Source of the DNA: a virus | Reading direction: 5' to 3' (one strand) | Virus record (IMG/VR): IMGVR_UViG_3300042308_000104 | Coordinates: 1-37,427 of that record | Length of the DNA: 37,427 nucleotides | Part shown: positions 7,881-17,024 of the stretch, in pieces | How positions within the stretch are numbered: the stretch's first letter is position 1 | Layout of the letters: every line of letters starts with the position of its first letter | Position numbers and translations under genes: made by a program | Notes under the pieces: model-generated | What the model was told of the DNA's origin: nothing | The model's input: only the letters and a program-made list of their open reading frames with translations | Databases searched by the model: none

Positions 7881-8174
7881 TTAAAAGTTGCCGCCATCGG
7901 CGATTTCGGTTTGGGGGATATTCGTCCACTCATTGCTGACGAACATTAACGCATCGTATGGTTGTGGTGTCGTAACGCTAATCGGATAGCCGCCAATCTC
8001 ATTCGGTCCCGGTGGTCCTGCAACACCTCTGCTAATGTTGATGACCTGTCTCGCTTGTGGCGTGACTTGGAGATTGATGTTGCTTCCGCTAGTGATGTTG
8101 GCAGTGATGTTGTTGCCATCCTGCACTGTCACCGAGGTGTTCGATGGAACGGCTTGGACAGAAATGTTTGCCAT
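7881..8174 (-). CDS. Small fibre-associated protein with collagen-like segment
   Basis: A 97-residue protein with a beta-rich N-terminal half (VSVTVQDGNNITANI type) and a short collagen-like stretch (GVAGPPGPNEIGG) in the middle. A C-terminal half ending IADGGNF follows. Collagen-like triplets are common in fibre trimers and in proteins connecting fibres to the tail tip. The gene starts one base after the upstream stop and ends 12 bases before the next start. Function is inferred from composition and neighbours. Confidence 0.6.
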   Translation of the reverse strand: MANISVQAVPSNTSVTVQDGNNITANITSGSNINLQVTPQARQVINISRGVAGPPGPNEIGGYPISVTTPQPYDALMFVSNEWTNIPQTEIADGGNF

Positions 8175-8175
8175 A

Positions 8176-8664
8176 TCACACCTTCACGATTGCGTCTGAC
8201 CGAACAATGAAGAGCAAGAAAATGATGTTGTCCTCAGGTGGTGTTGTGCCAATTTGAGGAAATGAGATTTTGATGCGCCCCGAATAACCAGCCCCGTTGA
8301 TGCTGTCAATGTTTAAGGCGGCATCTGAAGCAAGCAAGCCCCATGACGTATCGTCAATGACCAAAGTGAATTCTCCTGACGCATTCACACGGTTGGTGAT
8401 GGTCAAAGGAATAGCAGTTGGAGTTGGGGTGAAGTTGCCAATGTCAAAGGTCAGCCCATAGCGGGTGTCTTTGACGTTTGAGAGTGTGCGGCGAATGATT
8501 TGTGCGTCAATGGTTGCACCAGTCAGGTCAACCGGAGTCACATTGTCATCTGCCGTCAGGGTGAGATTCCAAAAGGTGCGCTGTTGGTAAACCAACTCAC
8601 CTGCAATAATTGGATTGTCAAACCCGCTGACCTGCGTCAGGGAGTTTTTGTTGAATACAGCCAT
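8176..8664 (-). CDS. Probable baseplate or fibre connector protein
   Basis: A 162-residue protein. It is beta-rich with a D-L-T-G-A-T-I-D-A-Q-I motif in the first half, as seen in N-terminal domains of BppU-like and other upper-baseplate proteins. No catalytic motif is visible. AAGGGG lies five bases before the ATG. The preceding gap is the widest of the tail region and may contain a promoter. A structural role linking fibres to the tail tip is likely but not proven. Confidence 0.5.
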   Translation of the reverse strand: MAVFNKNSLTQVSGFDNPIIAGELVYQQRTFWNLTLTADDNVTPVDLTGATIDAQIIRRTLSNVKDTRYGLTFDIGNFTPTPTAIPLTITNRVNASGEFTLVIDDTSWGLLASDAALNIDSINGAGYSGRIKISFPQIGTTPPEDNIIFLLFIVRSDAIVKV

Positions 8665-8727
8665 GTCAGCCCCTTATCTCGGTTGTAGCTCCTATGCACT
8701 CACAGGAAGCCGCCAATCATGTCGTGT

Positions 8728-8757
8728 CTTATATTTCTAGCATCAATTATGCCTTAA
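8728..8757 (-). promoter_or_regulatory. Possible promoter upstream of the fibre genes
   Basis: On the minus strand TTAAGG (8757-8752) and TATAAG (8733-8728) are 18 bp apart, the same spacer as the other promoters of this phage. The 107-base gap 8665-8771 is otherwise empty of genes. The -35 is poor and the site has no TAATAGTC octamer, so this is only a candidate. Confidence 0.3.
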
Positions 8758-8771
8758 GTCTCATATAAAAA

Positions 8772-9398
8772 TCAACGAAGTTCTGCCCAAATTTTATTGT
8801 TAGACATCACAGCAATATCACAGGTAACGGAGTAGGTTTGTCCGGGCGGGACAATAAAAGTGGTGTTGACACTATTATCTTCTATGGCAAAAAACAATTT
8901 TACGAAATCTATTGTTACTCCATTAACCACACTGGTCACAGTGACATAACTGTTAGTGTTATCGCCTCGGTAAAAACTGACTTTTACCATAATAGGACGG
9001 CTTGTGCCGTTGGTATACGTTGTTCCAGAATTGCGGCTTGCAGACAGGTTTTGCCATGATTGCCCAATGCCAAAATGCTGGTTGTCAGTGGTTGCCGTTG
9101 CCGCATTGCCAGTACAAGCCGCCGCTGTGGTTGCACTTGTTGCACTTGTTGCGGCTGTTGCGGTTGCGGCATTGCCAGTGATGTTGATGCCCCACGTTCC
9201 AGAAGCGCCTGTGCCCGTTGGGCTTGGTACGTTGGTTCCAATCACCAGCCCTAAGTTCGTCCTCGCGGCTGATGCGGTTGATGCGCCCGTGCCACCATTA
9301 GTCAGAGGGACATTATTTACCAACCCGTCAGTAGCATCTAGTTGACCAGATGAGTTAAGGTTATTTGCAAGTTGTGAGAGGTTATAGGCTTGAGTCAT
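8772..9398 (-). CDS. Short tail fibre with globular tip
   Basis: A 208-residue protein. The N-terminal half carries the common fibre motif V-P-L-T-N-G-G-T-G-A-S-T-A-S-A-A-R-T-N-L-G (about 29-49) followed by an Ala/Thr-rich low-complexity shaft (ATATAATSATSATT). From about residue 105 a different, aromatic domain begins (QSWQNLSASRNSGTTYTN) that ends with a F-I-V-P-P-G-Q-T-Y-S-V strand, the pattern of phage fibre head domains. It is likely a receptor-binding fibre. AAAGGA precedes the ATG, and the gene starts nine bases after the tail tip gene. Confidence 0.7.
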   Translation of the reverse strand: MTQAYNLSQLANNLNSSGQLDATDGLVNNVPLTNGGTGASTASAARTNLGLVIGTNVPSPTGTGASGTWGINITGNAATATAATSATSATTAAACTGNAATATTDNQHFGIGQSWQNLSASRNSGTTYTNGTSRPIMVKVSFYRGDNTNSYVTVTSVVNGVTIDFVKLFFAIEDNSVNTTFIVPPGQTYSVTCDIAVMSNNKIWAELR

Positions 9399-9407
9399 GG
9401 TTTTCCT

Positions 9408-12400
9408 TTATGCCGCACCTATTCGTGCGAATGTTTGTTGATTGAGCAATGTGGTGTTGTTGGTGAACGCTGTAGTCAGCGTAAAGTTATTTGCCGTTGC
9501 TGTGTAGTCATACCCTGCACCTTGCGCCAGCAATGCACCATTGGCGTACACCTCAAACGACAACGGATTGTTTGGAAATGGATAAGTCAGTTGCCCTGAC
9601 AATGAATACGCCACTGTGTTCGCAATGTTAGAGGCTGGCACTGCAAGGTTGTTCTGGGTATACATGATAATAGTCATGCGTCCAGTTACCGCCGCAGGGA
9701 AACCATCTATGGTATTGCCTGTCAGGTTGTAGTCAATCTCATTGATTTGCGAGCCATTGATGTAGATTGATTCAAAACCATTATTTAAGGCATACGTTGT
9801 CGGGCTAAAAGAGTTTATGGCTGAGACATCTTGGTTGTACCGAGTAAACGGAGCATAGTTAGACCCAGCCGCCCGATAACGGTACACCGTAGCCCCTGCT
9901 GTTGCACCAGCAATGGTAGTGGTAAAGGTCACCACTTTAGTTGTCTGGTTTACAGACTGCACTGTGTATTGTGTTGGTGTGCCAGTATTTGCAAAAGTAA
10001 GTTTGTCTCCCACTGCAATTTGATTCCATGGTGCACTGTTATAGGTAATGGTGTTGGTTGTGCTTGAAGCAATCGTCACATTGAGCGGCTCGTAGTATTC
10101 CGATGTGCTTACCCCTCTCATGTAAATGATGACTACAACCTCTCCCACAGCACAAGCATTTGCCATAACCACCGTGGTTGATGTTTCCGAATACTCTGAC
10201 GGGTCAAGCAAAATTCCATTACGGAACACTAGCACCCACCCAACCGTATGAGTGTTGCTAAAACTTGTTTGCCCTGCTGTTGCCGTATAAACAGTTTCCG
10301 TATAGAAAAAATCGTCTTGCTCACTAAATCCAACTACCCGTCCATAAATGTCGATGGTGAGTGTTGCCGCATTAAATGACTTGGTGTAAACACCAGAGCC
10401 AAAATTTAGAAAACTATGTAGGTTGACCCCCATAGAGCCGTCTGTATTGTTGATGATAGACAGGAAGCCATCGTTTAGGTTATTGCCTGTTGCGCCAGCA
10501 ACAATGATTTGCCCTGTTCGAGCATCCAAGTCAATAAATGACTGCAAACCACCAGACGGGTCAAGCAATGCTGACCAAAGACTTGAGTCATAGACAGATG
10601 TCTCAGTAGGGACAAATGCCCCGCCAAGATTGACGTAGCCAGCGTTGCCGACATTAAAACTAAACTTGCGGTTTTGTCTGCTGGCATACAGCAAGTAATT
10701 TACTGTGCCAAAGTTAACGTCAGCTTGGTACCAAGTGTAAAGAGTTGGGTCTGTGCCCCCGTTGGCAGTGACGTTGTTGTATAGCCCAAAATAGGCTTTG
10801 TTTCTTGGGTCAAAACTAAAGCCACTGGTGCCTGTTGCATTGTTGGCATACGCCACAGCCAAATACCTTTCCTCATACTGGAAAGTGGTTGGTCGCCACT
10901 GCAAAAGAGTACTAGCAGGGCTGTACTTAGATGTGCCAAGGCTGTTGACCATGCGGGTAAACAAATACCAATTTCCTGCTGGGATGTTGCTCAAACTTGC
11001 CGCAGGAAGAGTGACTCCGGCACCCCACGGGTTGCCGTTAGATTGCACTTCACTTGTGCCAGCAAAGAGCAACTGTGCAGTTGTGGGTGCGGCAAAAGCC
11101 GAATACCAAATTTCTGCATACTGAGTGATACCAGCAGAAGGTGTGGTAATTGTGAGTGAGAAAAATGGAATAGCGGCAGACGGAAATTGTCCCGACACTA
11201 CTGGGGCAGACAAGGCTCCAAAAAAAGATGGGTCAGGAATGCCAGTATTGGGAGATGGCTCAAACTGTGTAATGGAAGCATCATCAAACACCGCAGGGTT
11301 GTACTCCGTCATGGTCAACTTTACCAAGATAGACCCATCATCAGAAAAAGTTTCTGTTACCTTATTCAGTCTAAATAACTTGGCAACCCATCCGTAGTTG
11401 GCATTGGTGATAGTCACCACATCCCCTGCCTCTAGTTGGAAACCTGAAAAATTGATAGAGAGGTCAACTTGCAAGTCTTCTCGAGCCGCTTTTAAGAAAC
11501 GATTGGCAAGATATTGGGCACGGACATCATCATTGACTAATGGCAATGCCAATGACTGCTTATTGACTGGCTCATTAGGAAACAGCAAAGCAGGGTCAAT
11601 CTCTGCAAGGTCAAAGGTAGCCGAGTTAAACGCATCCTGATTGCTCTTGTCTGGAAATTTGACCTCCACCACATTAAAAGTGCTGGCAATGTCTATCGGG
11701 GTAATTTGAATAGCCGAGACAATGTTGGAATCACTCAAAGCCATTGCAACGGTATACGATGGGCTTTGAACGATAACTCCCCACTTGCCAGTGATTTCGT
11801 TGTACTTGAGCAAACAGTCACAACTTGTACTCATGTCTTGCAAGTTCTGCATGATGGTGCGGTCTGTGTCGACAGTGCCATCAAAACGGAAGCGAGGCTG
11901 AGTTGCTGTACCACCTGTGTTGGTGGTATAGGTAAATGACTGGTTGCTGTATGTGTTGAGCGCCGTCAGGCTAGTAGTGTCAATCTGTTCTAGAGGAAGT
12001 GCCGCCCCGTAGCGAGTGTTGGTCATGTAGTCAAGAAAGCTGTCTCCGGGTTTGTATCGAGCATTCCTAACTTGAAACTTGGTCTGCTCAATGCCAGTGA
12101 CTCGTTTCTCTGAGTTGTAGTTCAACCGCAAAATTGCAAAAGCAGTATTGCTCATTAACTTGGTTGAATTCCATTTGTAAGTCAATGCAGAGTTTTGCAT
12201 GACTTGGATGGCAGTGAGTGTGGTGTTGACGGGACTATTTGACCCGTTGCTGTAAAGGTAGAAATTGATGTAGTTTTCGACATCCGTGTTTACTTCTCCA
12301 GTTGACTCATCTGTCAAAGATGCTACCGTCACACCGTCAGGCTTAAAGTTGACTCGTTTGCCACCGTAGTAAATGTCCCCGAAGGTAATAGCATCAGGGG

Positions 12401-12806
12401 TTTGTCCTGTGTCGCTATTGGTCACCTCACAAAGAGCAATGACATAGAAAAGCATTTGGTTGTCATTGCTGATACTTAAATCAACAATGGTTCCACCAAG
12501 CCAAGCATCCCCATACACCACCGGCAACTTGTTGTCTGTTGCTGGAGGAATTTGCTGTCGGTTGCCGGGGTTTGGTGACTGCCCTGCCGCTCCCATATCC
12601 CCACCGGGAGGCTTAAACAGTGCTTTACTGATGACTGTAGACACCACCATGTTGATGGCAAAGGCAATCACTGTCGCCAGCACAGCATTGGCGGCAACCC
12701 ATGATGCGCCCATGACCGCCGCAACAATGATAGAGCCAGCGGCAAACGCATCAACTGTTGCAGTGACACCGACAATGACTATGAGTAGTTGTGCAAGTCT
12801 CATCAT
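9408..12806 (-). CDS. Tail tip attachment protein (lambda J-like)
   Basis: A 1132-residue protein. Residues about 3-60 are strongly hydrophobic, as in many J-like central tail proteins. Residues about 65-500 resemble the conserved core of phage tip proteins: P-V-V-Y-G-D-A-W-L-G-G, a G-D-I-Y-Y-G-G-K-R segment, a T-R-Y-G motif and a V-N-D-D-V-R-A-Q-Y-L-A-N-R-F-L-K-A-A-R motif. Downstream are beta-sandwich domains and a C-terminal part with Y-N-S-A-P-W and F-E-V-Y-A-N-G type motifs that could contact the receptor. The ATG at 12806 overlaps the stop of the acetyltransferase gene. It is the largest gene and would form the tail hub and tip. Confidence 0.8.
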   Translation of the reverse strand: MMRLAQLLIVIVGVTATVDAFAAGSIIVAAVMGASWVAANAVLATVIAFAINMVVSTVISKALFKPPGGDMGAAGQSPNPGNRQQIPPATDNKLPVVYGDAWLGGTIVDLSISNDNQMLFYVIALCEVTNSDTGQTPDAITFGDIYYGGKRVNFKPDGVTVASLTDESTGEVNTDVENYINFYLYSNGSNSPVNTTLTAIQVMQNSALTYKWNSTKLMSNTAFAILRLNYNSEKRVTGIEQTKFQVRNARYKPGDSFLDYMTNTRYGAALPLEQIDTTSLTALNTYSNQSFTYTTNTGGTATQPRFRFDGTVDTDRTIMQNLQDMSTSCDCLLKYNEITGKWGVIVQSPSYTVAMALSDSNIVSAIQITPIDIASTFNVVEVKFPDKSNQDAFNSATFDLAEIDPALLFPNEPVNKQSLALPLVNDDVRAQYLANRFLKAAREDLQVDLSINFSGFQLEAGDVVTITNANYGWVAKLFRLNKVTETFSDDGSILVKLTMTEYNPAVFDDASITQFEPSPNTGIPDPSFFGALSAPVVSGQFPSAAIPFFSLTITTPSAGITQYAEIWYSAFAAPTTAQLLFAGTSEVQSNGNPWGAGVTLPAASLSNIPAGNWYLFTRMVNSLGTSKYSPASTLLQWRPTTFQYEERYLAVAYANNATGTSGFSFDPRNKAYFGLYNNVTANGGTDPTLYTWYQADVNFGTVNYLLYASRQNRKFSFNVGNAGYVNLGGAFVPTETSVYDSSLWSALLDPSGGLQSFIDLDARTGQIIVAGATGNNLNDGFLSIINNTDGSMGVNLHSFLNFGSGVYTKSFNAATLTIDIYGRVVGFSEQDDFFYTETVYTATAGQTSFSNTHTVGWVLVFRNGILLDPSEYSETSTTVVMANACAVGEVVVIIYMRGVSTSEYYEPLNVTIASSTTNTITYNSAPWNQIAVGDKLTFANTGTPTQYTVQSVNQTTKVVTFTTTIAGATAGATVYRYRAAGSNYAPFTRYNQDVSAINSFSPTTYALNNGFESIYINGSQINEIDYNLTGNTIDGFPAAVTGRMTIIMYTQNNLAVPASNIANTVAYSLSGQLTYPFPNNPLSFEVYANGALLAQGAGYDYTATANNFTLTTAFTNNTTLLNQQTFARIGAA

Positions 12807-13237
12807 TGAATCCAATTCTCATCTTTTTTGCGAAACCCAAACCGACCGTAGTCAAGGTCAGGGCTTACATCTAGTTTCGTCATCGTGAAGTATTTAATGC
12901 GCCCCTGCTCTTTTAATTGCCGCCCGTATTGGATGTAGGCTTCAAACAGGCGATAGCCTGTTGACCCATTGCGCCAGTTTGGATGCACATACCAAGCCAA
13001 CTCATGCAAGGCGAACATCTTCTCATCCCATACAGTAGGCAAAATCATGCACATGAGCAAGCCTTTGTCTTCAGCGTAAAAAACCTTTCCTGCTCCTGCA
13101 AAAATTCTATCTAGCAATCGATGCCAGTATTCGACGTTATCCTCTGCCAGCACTTCAATGAAGTCAGCAGAGTCACGAAACCGCTTCATTAAAGCAATGA
13201 TTTCGTCTTTGTCGAATCGGTTGGCTTCACGAATCAT
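12803..13237 (-). CDS. GNAT-family acetyltransferase-like protein
   Basis: A 144-residue protein with GNAT features: an N-terminal I-R-x-A helix, a strand-turn with F-Y-A-E-D-K-G, the central H-E-L-A-W-Y-V-H-P-N-W-R strand and the R-N-G-S-T-G-Y-R-L-F acetyl-CoA loop (Q/R-x-x-G-x-G/A variant). A short acetyltransferase inside a tail operon, overlapping both neighbours (ATGA on each side), is recurrent in some phages. It may modify a tail protein or a host target. The loop lacks the second canonical Gly, so activity is uncertain. Confidence 0.65.
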   Translation of the reverse strand: MIREANRFDKDEIIALMKRFRDSADFIEVLAEDNVEYWHRLLDRIFAGAGKVFYAEDKGLLMCMILPTVWDEKMFALHELAWYVHPNWRNGSTGYRLFEAYIQYGRQLKEQGRIKYFTMTKLDVSPDLDYGRFGFRKKDENWIQ

Positions 13238-13830
13238 GCTTCTTCTTTTCCGAATGGATAGTTGATGGTAGTAATAAACGCCACCCTGTCCATGCTAGTG
13301 TCTCCGGGATTGAAGAACTGCCATGCGTTGTCGTTGGTGTACCTACCAGCAACTCTGTTTTGCAAAATCAACTGAATAGAAGATGCGGCAACCGAAATGA
13401 TTCCAACAAATTGACGGGCTTCTTCAAGCCATTGCTCAGTGATTGAGAAGGTAGAAATGTAGCCGTTAAAAAATTGGTAAAGACCGCCTGCACCGCCTGT
13501 GGTAATAAGGTTGCCATCAGTATCAAAAAAACCTTTCCATGCCTCAATCTTAGAGCCTTTGATTTGTTGACCTAAGACAAATCCAAGCATGGCAGTGTCA
13601 ATGCCAACCAATGAAAAAGTGGTTTCATTGGCTGTAGATTTGATGTCTCGTTGAGCGTCACCAACTTTGACTAAGATGCCAAGAGCATTGAACGGGTTAA
13701 TGTCTACAGCAGGAATAGTCAGTGGGGATGCAGTAGTGGCAAAGCGGTAAGTCCCGCTTGGACTTATGACCCGCACAAAGTCAGCGTAACGAATGTTGTT
13801 GGTGTTTTGGACAGGAGCAATTGGGTTCAT
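13234..13830 (-). CDS. Minor tail protein
   Basis: A 198-residue protein. The C-terminal part has an I-L-Q-N-R-V-A-G-R-Y-T-N-D-N-x-W-Q-x-F-x-P-G-D motif, similar to the R-x-A/P-R-R-Y-T-x-x-x-Q-x-x-F-P-G-D pattern in tail proteins encoded between tape measure and tip in lambda-like and gene-transfer-agent-like tails. The N-terminal part is beta-rich. It overlaps both neighbours by four bases. It likely forms part of the distal tail ring. Confidence 0.6.
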   Translation of the reverse strand: MNPIAPVQNTNNIRYADFVRVISPSGTYRFATTASPLTIPAVDINPFNALGILVKVGDAQRDIKSTANETTFSLVGIDTAMLGFVLGQQIKGSKIEAWKGFFDTDGNLITTGGAGGLYQFFNGYISTFSITEQWLEEARQFVGIISVAASSIQLILQNRVAGRYTNDNAWQFFNPGDTSMDRVAFITTINYPFGKEEA

Positions 13831-14507
13831 AGCACGCTCTCAAATGCACTAAAGGAGCCTGACCACTGGATGAACGAGTCATTGTTTGTTGGCATCAATG
13901 TGTATGTCGGGTAGTCACGCAAGATTACTGGGAAGGTCACTCCTGTATAGGATGACCCACCCATGCTGACCGTTGTTCCAAATTGACCAATGACTGCCGC
14001 CACAGTGCTACCAAGTGGAGTAATAAGATTTCGGTGGACAGGAATAGTCACTGTTGCACCGGCTCCCCTTTGAACATCTGCCGTTGCTATGTAAGCATAT
14101 CGCTCCACTTGGCAAAAGTCTCCTGCTCTCACAATGTAGGCAGTAGATGAAATAGAAGGCAAACTGCCCAGCACAAGATTTTTTGCCGCAGAACTGGTTT
14201 GCCATTGGCAAGAAGCAATTTGCCCTGAGTTCATATCCCCTTGGTATTTGATGTAGTTGACCCAGCCTGTTGCCCCAAAGTTGAGAAACTGTTCTAGTGC
14301 TTTGTCAGGAATACGCAAAGCATTTAGCAATGCCCTGCTCTGTGAGTAGAGCAGATATGCCATAGGCTTCATGTCAAAAGAAAACGGCACTACGGTAATG
14401 ATTTCTGAGGTGCTAAGTCGCTGGTTGCGGGACACCACTTGACCAATAAATCGGTGGTCATTGATTCCCACAGACTCAGAAATAGAAAGAATAGTAGTCA
14501 GACTCAT
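13827..14507 (-). CDS. Minor tail protein of unknown subfamily
   Basis: A 226-residue protein of mostly beta composition with an aromatic segment (AGDFCQVERYAYIATA) in the middle that looks like the start of a tail-hub strand pair. The position between tape measure and the next minor tail protein corresponds to lambda M/L or GTA hub proteins. No enzyme motif is visible. It starts four bases after the tape measure stop and ends overlapping the next start. Confidence 0.55.
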   Translation of the reverse strand: MSLTTILSISESVGINDHRFIGQVVSRNQRLSTSEIITVVPFSFDMKPMAYLLYSQSRALLNALRIPDKALEQFLNFGATGWVNYIKYQGDMNSGQIASCQWQTSSAAKNLVLGSLPSISSTAYIVRAGDFCQVERYAYIATADVQRGAGATVTIPVHRNLITPLGSTVAAVIGQFGTTVSMGGSSYTGVTFPVILRDYPTYTLMPTNNDSFIQWSGSFSAFESVL

Positions 14508-14510
14508 TGC

Positions 14511-17021
14511 TTACCTCGATTGCGGAATAGAGCGTTGTGCCGATTGATTGGCAGACCACACCGCCATCTTGTTCTTGGCAATGAACTGCATGCCTGATTG
14601 AGTGTCGATTGCGCTCATGTTGTTGATATAAGGTCCGTTGTAATTAATGGTCTGCCCACCCATGCCACCAGAACCACCAAGCCGCTGATTTGGAATGATT
14701 GCGCCCCCTGTTTGCGGCACAAACAACTCAGGACCATTCTCACCTACCATGTATGGAATGCTCTGAGACACTGCACCACCGCCAGCCTTAGCGGTAAAGC
14801 CAGTAAAGCCCATTGATTGCAATGCGGAGTTCAAAAGAAACGCCGCCTGTGCTTTGAGTTGGATAGCAATCAAGTCTTGAATGATTGACTTAGCAAGGTC
14901 TTTAAACGACAACTTGCCTGTCCGCACAAAGTTGTCGATGGCACTATTCATGTTGCCAACAACTGAGTCAAACATATTGCGAGCCACATCTCCGTAGCGT
15001 TGCACATTCTTACCAAAGTCACGCAATGCGGCTTCCCAGCCAGCCGACCACGACATTGCCTCTTGCTCATCAAGAGCAATACCTTCTAGTCGAATCTTTG
15101 CTTCACCACGGGCAAGTGACTCCATATTGTTGAGCCGTTGCATTTCTGCTTGATATTCCTCACTCATTACATCTTTGCGATTGGTTCGCAATGCTTCACG
15201 TTGTTGCTCAATGTCTCGAAGTTTTTGAGTCAGGTCTAGACCTTCTTGTGCACGGCGAACTTCGAAGTCAGTCATGTTCCGAGCCTTGTTCCCCAACTCA
15301 GCCATCTGCAAACTTAATTCATTGCGCTTTTTCATGTATTCCAATTCTTGACGCATCAAGTCTCGGCGCACCGTTTCTTCACGGGTGATAATTTTTACTT
15401 GTGAAGCATACTGGTCTTGTAAACCACGACCTCGTTCATCAAACCGTGCAATGGCTTGCTTGTATTCCCAGCCCTCTTTGTACGCATCTTTATTTTCTTG
15501 CTCATAGCGAGCACGCTCTTGGGCAAGGTCTTGCATCCGCTGGTCAAACTGCAACTGCGCCCTGTTCCTTTCGAACTCACCTTCATTGATGTCTCTTCTC
15601 TGTTCTTCTAGACCAAGCAACTGTCGAGCAAAACTGTGTCTGGCTTTCATCTGGTCAAGTTCCAGATAGCCTAACTCTCTAGTTTTTGCTTCTTGAGCAC
15701 CTAAAAGTCTCACACGGTTATTGTGGTCAGAATTTGCCTTCTGAACTTTGACTTGGTACTCTTTTTCGATGACCCCTTTTAATTCACTGGTCAAGTTTTC
15801 TTTAGCAAGGGCTTGGTTGCGCTCATGTCCTGCACGATTTTTCTCTTGCTCAAGTTGCAATTCACTTTCTTGCAATTTGAGATGACTTTGTGTGCCAGAC
15901 AAATACTTGATTTGCAAGTCATTGCGTTCTTTGTCAAATTGAATTTGTGCTTGTATTAGTAGCAAGCGTTGACGCTGTTGTTGAGCGGCATCACCCCCTT
16001 GCTTGCCACCCATCTCATTTTTTGCATCTGGTGAGTCAGGACTCACAGGAGGAGTTGTAGCGTCACCAGCGTCCTCATCTTCTTCTAGTGCTTTCATTAC
16101 CCCCAAGTAAGTGGCAATACCAGCCGCACCCATTGCCAAGCCTTTGCCGCCCTTCATAGAGCCAAGAGCCGCAGACAGTGCCGCTGTGCCTTTTAATGCA
16201 GTATTAAGTGCCTTAAATGCCGCCACCAGATTCATAATCTGACCAACGACAAGAGCAGAGCCAATAGCAAAAATAGCGGCTTTGAATTGTTCTACCGTAG
16301 CAACTTTAGTTGTGGTAAATGGAGCCAACAATTCAGCAATTGCCATTTTCAAATTGGCGTATGTCTGCTCTAAAGCATCAGCCATCTTGTCCCATTTTTT
16401 CAGGGTTTCGGCTTGCTCATCAAACTTCTTGGTTGATTTGCCAAGAGCATCAGCAATATCTGTAATGGACTTTCCAAGCCCTGCTTTGCCTAGCAGTTCT
16501 TTAGTGACACGAACACGCTCAAAAGAATCACTAATTTGTGCCAGCCCGTCATAAACTTTCTTGATAACTTCATCTGGAGTAGCAGTTTTAAGTTCTTGGA
16601 ATGAAATTCCCAATGCTTCAAATTGAGCAATAGCGACATCATTTCCGTCACGAGCGGCGGCAATCTTAGTAAACAATGTTCCAAGAATAGTGCCAGCATC
16701 TTCTGCTTTGCCTCCTGCAACTACCAATGCTTTTTGAAATTGAAGAACCCTGCCTTCAGTCAAGCCTGTGGAGTCAGCAAGGTCTTGCATCTTGCTTGCC
16801 ATGTCCATAATGGCGGCAGTCATTGCCGTCAGCCCTGCAACACTTAAACCTGCGGCACCTCCAAGGTTCATAAAGAGTTGCTTGAGGTTAGTCATGTCAA
16901 TGCCAAGTTTGGCAAATGCAGACTGCAAGTCTTTTGCTTCTTGCTTGGCTTTCGCAGTCGCCTTGTCCCACTCGACCGTGACAAGACCAAGTTTTACGGT
17001 TAGTGAGCCAATAACTGCCAT
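14511..17021 (-). CDS. Tail tape measure protein
   Basis: An 836-residue protein. Residues 1-60 match the N-terminal tape measure start. A hydrophobic segment (about 55-75) and a globular part with K-x-L-L-G-K-A-G-L-G-K-S follow. A hydrophobic helix lies near 250-280. A long, charged, Gln/Glu/Arg-rich coiled coil runs from about 345 to 640. The C-terminal part (about 680-780) has the lambda H C-domain pattern (FVRTGKLSFKDLAKSIIQDL and M-V-G-E-N-G-P-E-L-F). By the common rule of about 0.15 nm per residue the tail would be near 125 nm. AAGGATAAGTC precedes the ATG. Confidence 0.88.
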   Translation of the reverse strand: MAVIGSLTVKLGLVTVEWDKATAKAKQEAKDLQSAFAKLGIDMTNLKQLFMNLGGAAGLSVAGLTAMTAAIMDMASKMQDLADSTGLTEGRVLQFQKALVVAGGKAEDAGTILGTLFTKIAAARDGNDVAIAQFEALGISFQELKTATPDEVIKKVYDGLAQISDSFERVRVTKELLGKAGLGKSITDIADALGKSTKKFDEQAETLKKWDKMADALEQTYANLKMAIAELLAPFTTTKVATVEQFKAAIFAIGSALVVGQIMNLVAAFKALNTALKGTAALSAALGSMKGGKGLAMGAAGIATYLGVMKALEEDEDAGDATTPPVSPDSPDAKNEMGGKQGGDAAQQQRQRLLLIQAQIQFDKERNDLQIKYLSGTQSHLKLQESELQLEQEKNRAGHERNQALAKENLTSELKGVIEKEYQVKVQKANSDHNNRVRLLGAQEAKTRELGYLELDQMKARHSFARQLLGLEEQRRDINEGEFERNRAQLQFDQRMQDLAQERARYEQENKDAYKEGWEYKQAIARFDERGRGLQDQYASQVKIITREETVRRDLMRQELEYMKKRNELSLQMAELGNKARNMTDFEVRRAQEGLDLTQKLRDIEQQREALRTNRKDVMSEEYQAEMQRLNNMESLARGEAKIRLEGIALDEQEAMSWSAGWEAALRDFGKNVQRYGDVARNMFDSVVGNMNSAIDNFVRTGKLSFKDLAKSIIQDLIAIQLKAQAAFLLNSALQSMGFTGFTAKAGGGAVSQSIPYMVGENGPELFVPQTGGAIIPNQRLGGSGGMGGQTINYNGPYINNMSAIDTQSGMQFIAKNKMAVWSANQSAQRSIPQSR

Positions 17022-17024
17022 GAC

